DNA of 11,628 nt from assembly GCA_003566335.1 (NCBI GenBank), contig PXDR01000145.1, positions 1 through 11,628 on the forward strand. The letters are read 5' to 3'. Shown here in pieces: positions 11,599 to 11,628 of the stretch; within the stretch, counting starts at the first letter, position 1, and every line of letters begins with the position of its first letter. Source of the DNA: Cyanobacteria bacterium T3Sed10_344R1 (GTDB taxonomy: Bacteria > Cyanobacteriota > Cyanobacteriia > Phormidesmidales > Phormidesmidaceae). The notes beneath the pieces were generated by a model. The model was not told the DNA's origin, ran no database searches, and worked only from the letters and a program-made list of their open reading frames with translations. Both the position numbers and the translations under genes were made by a program.

Positions 11599-11628
11599 CA
11601 ATACCTGGGACACATTCTCCTGCTTCCA

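Larger units (their letters stand above)
10907..11628. other. gene-free region with several inverted repeats
   Basis: No frame here looks like a protein, and no tRNA or rRNA signature is visible. The region holds: a HIP1 site (10954-10961); an inverted repeat at 11055-11095; two overlapping small hairpins, CCTGA/TCAGG (11192-11207) and GGGGT/ACCCC (11206-11218), that share two bases and so exclude each other; a short GC hairpin with T-run (11427-11445); an imperfect 12-bp inverted repeat (11459-11495); and a dense cluster of nested pairings at 11508-11598. It looks more AT-rich than the genes to its left. Confidence 0.6.

Noticed and set aside
11595..11628. Beginning of a CRISPR array (GTTTCAAT near the window end).
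   Set aside because: Only one possible partial copy is present and the window ends before any second repeat. A single GTTTCAAT is not enough.

Overview
The window reads as a cyanobacterial chromosome segment, probably from a filamentous or unicellular Leptolyngbya/Synechococcales-type organism. Two things point there. The octamer GCGATCGC (HIP1, the cyanobacterial signature repeat) occurs about eleven times in 11.6 kb (for example 552-559, 975-982, 1890-1897, 3856-3863, 6965-6972, 7659-7666, 10131-10138, 10954-10961). Several proteins are also of cyanobacterial type: a DesC-like acyl-lipid desaturase, SepF/Cdv2, a cyanobacterial NACHT NTPase, and conserved cyanobacterial hypotheticals. No species is claimed.

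Left part (1-2700). A possible tail of a + strand gene is followed by a hairpin and by a minus-strand delta-9 type fatty acid desaturase. A divergent TetR-family regulator faces it. The regulator has an unusual second half that looks like a tyrosine-recombinase catalytic fold with almost all catalytic residues lost. Its promoter sits between two identical-arm 17-bp palindromes (TGCAAG-N5-CTTGCA), so autoregulation, and possibly control of the desaturase, is the simplest reading.

Middle part (2700-8870), all on the minus strand. In transcription order it holds: a hypothetical protein with an RGG/RS-like centre (8630-8052), a small helical hypothetical protein (7999-7505), the cell-division protein SepF (7440-6676), a NACHT-type STAND NTPase (6601-4379), and an alanine/glycine:sodium symporter (4232-2718) with its own leader and a clear terminator (2682-2657). 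The first four are spaced 52-74 bp apart with no terminator seen between them, so they could form one transcription unit. A promoter ahead of the first (TTGACT-N17-TAGATT) is covered by a palindrome that has a second copy 44 bp further upstream.

Right part (8870-11628). A short XRE-type regulator reads rightwards. Its stop codon lies inside an 8-bp direct repeat that flanks a 161-bp non-coding element with terminal inverted repeats and an internal REP-like inverted pair: a small non-autonomous mobile element (MITE) candidate. A convergent minus-strand membrane protein follows, with two 66-residue helical repeats. The last 720 bp hold no recognisable gene but several inverted repeats. The densest cluster (11508-11598) is a candidate structured RNA or the end of an insertion sequence running off the window.

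Short tandem duplications with exactly abutting 12-17 bp copies recur in the non-coding gaps and at gene ends. None of the functional assignments has been checked by database search; they rest on motifs visible in the translated sequence.
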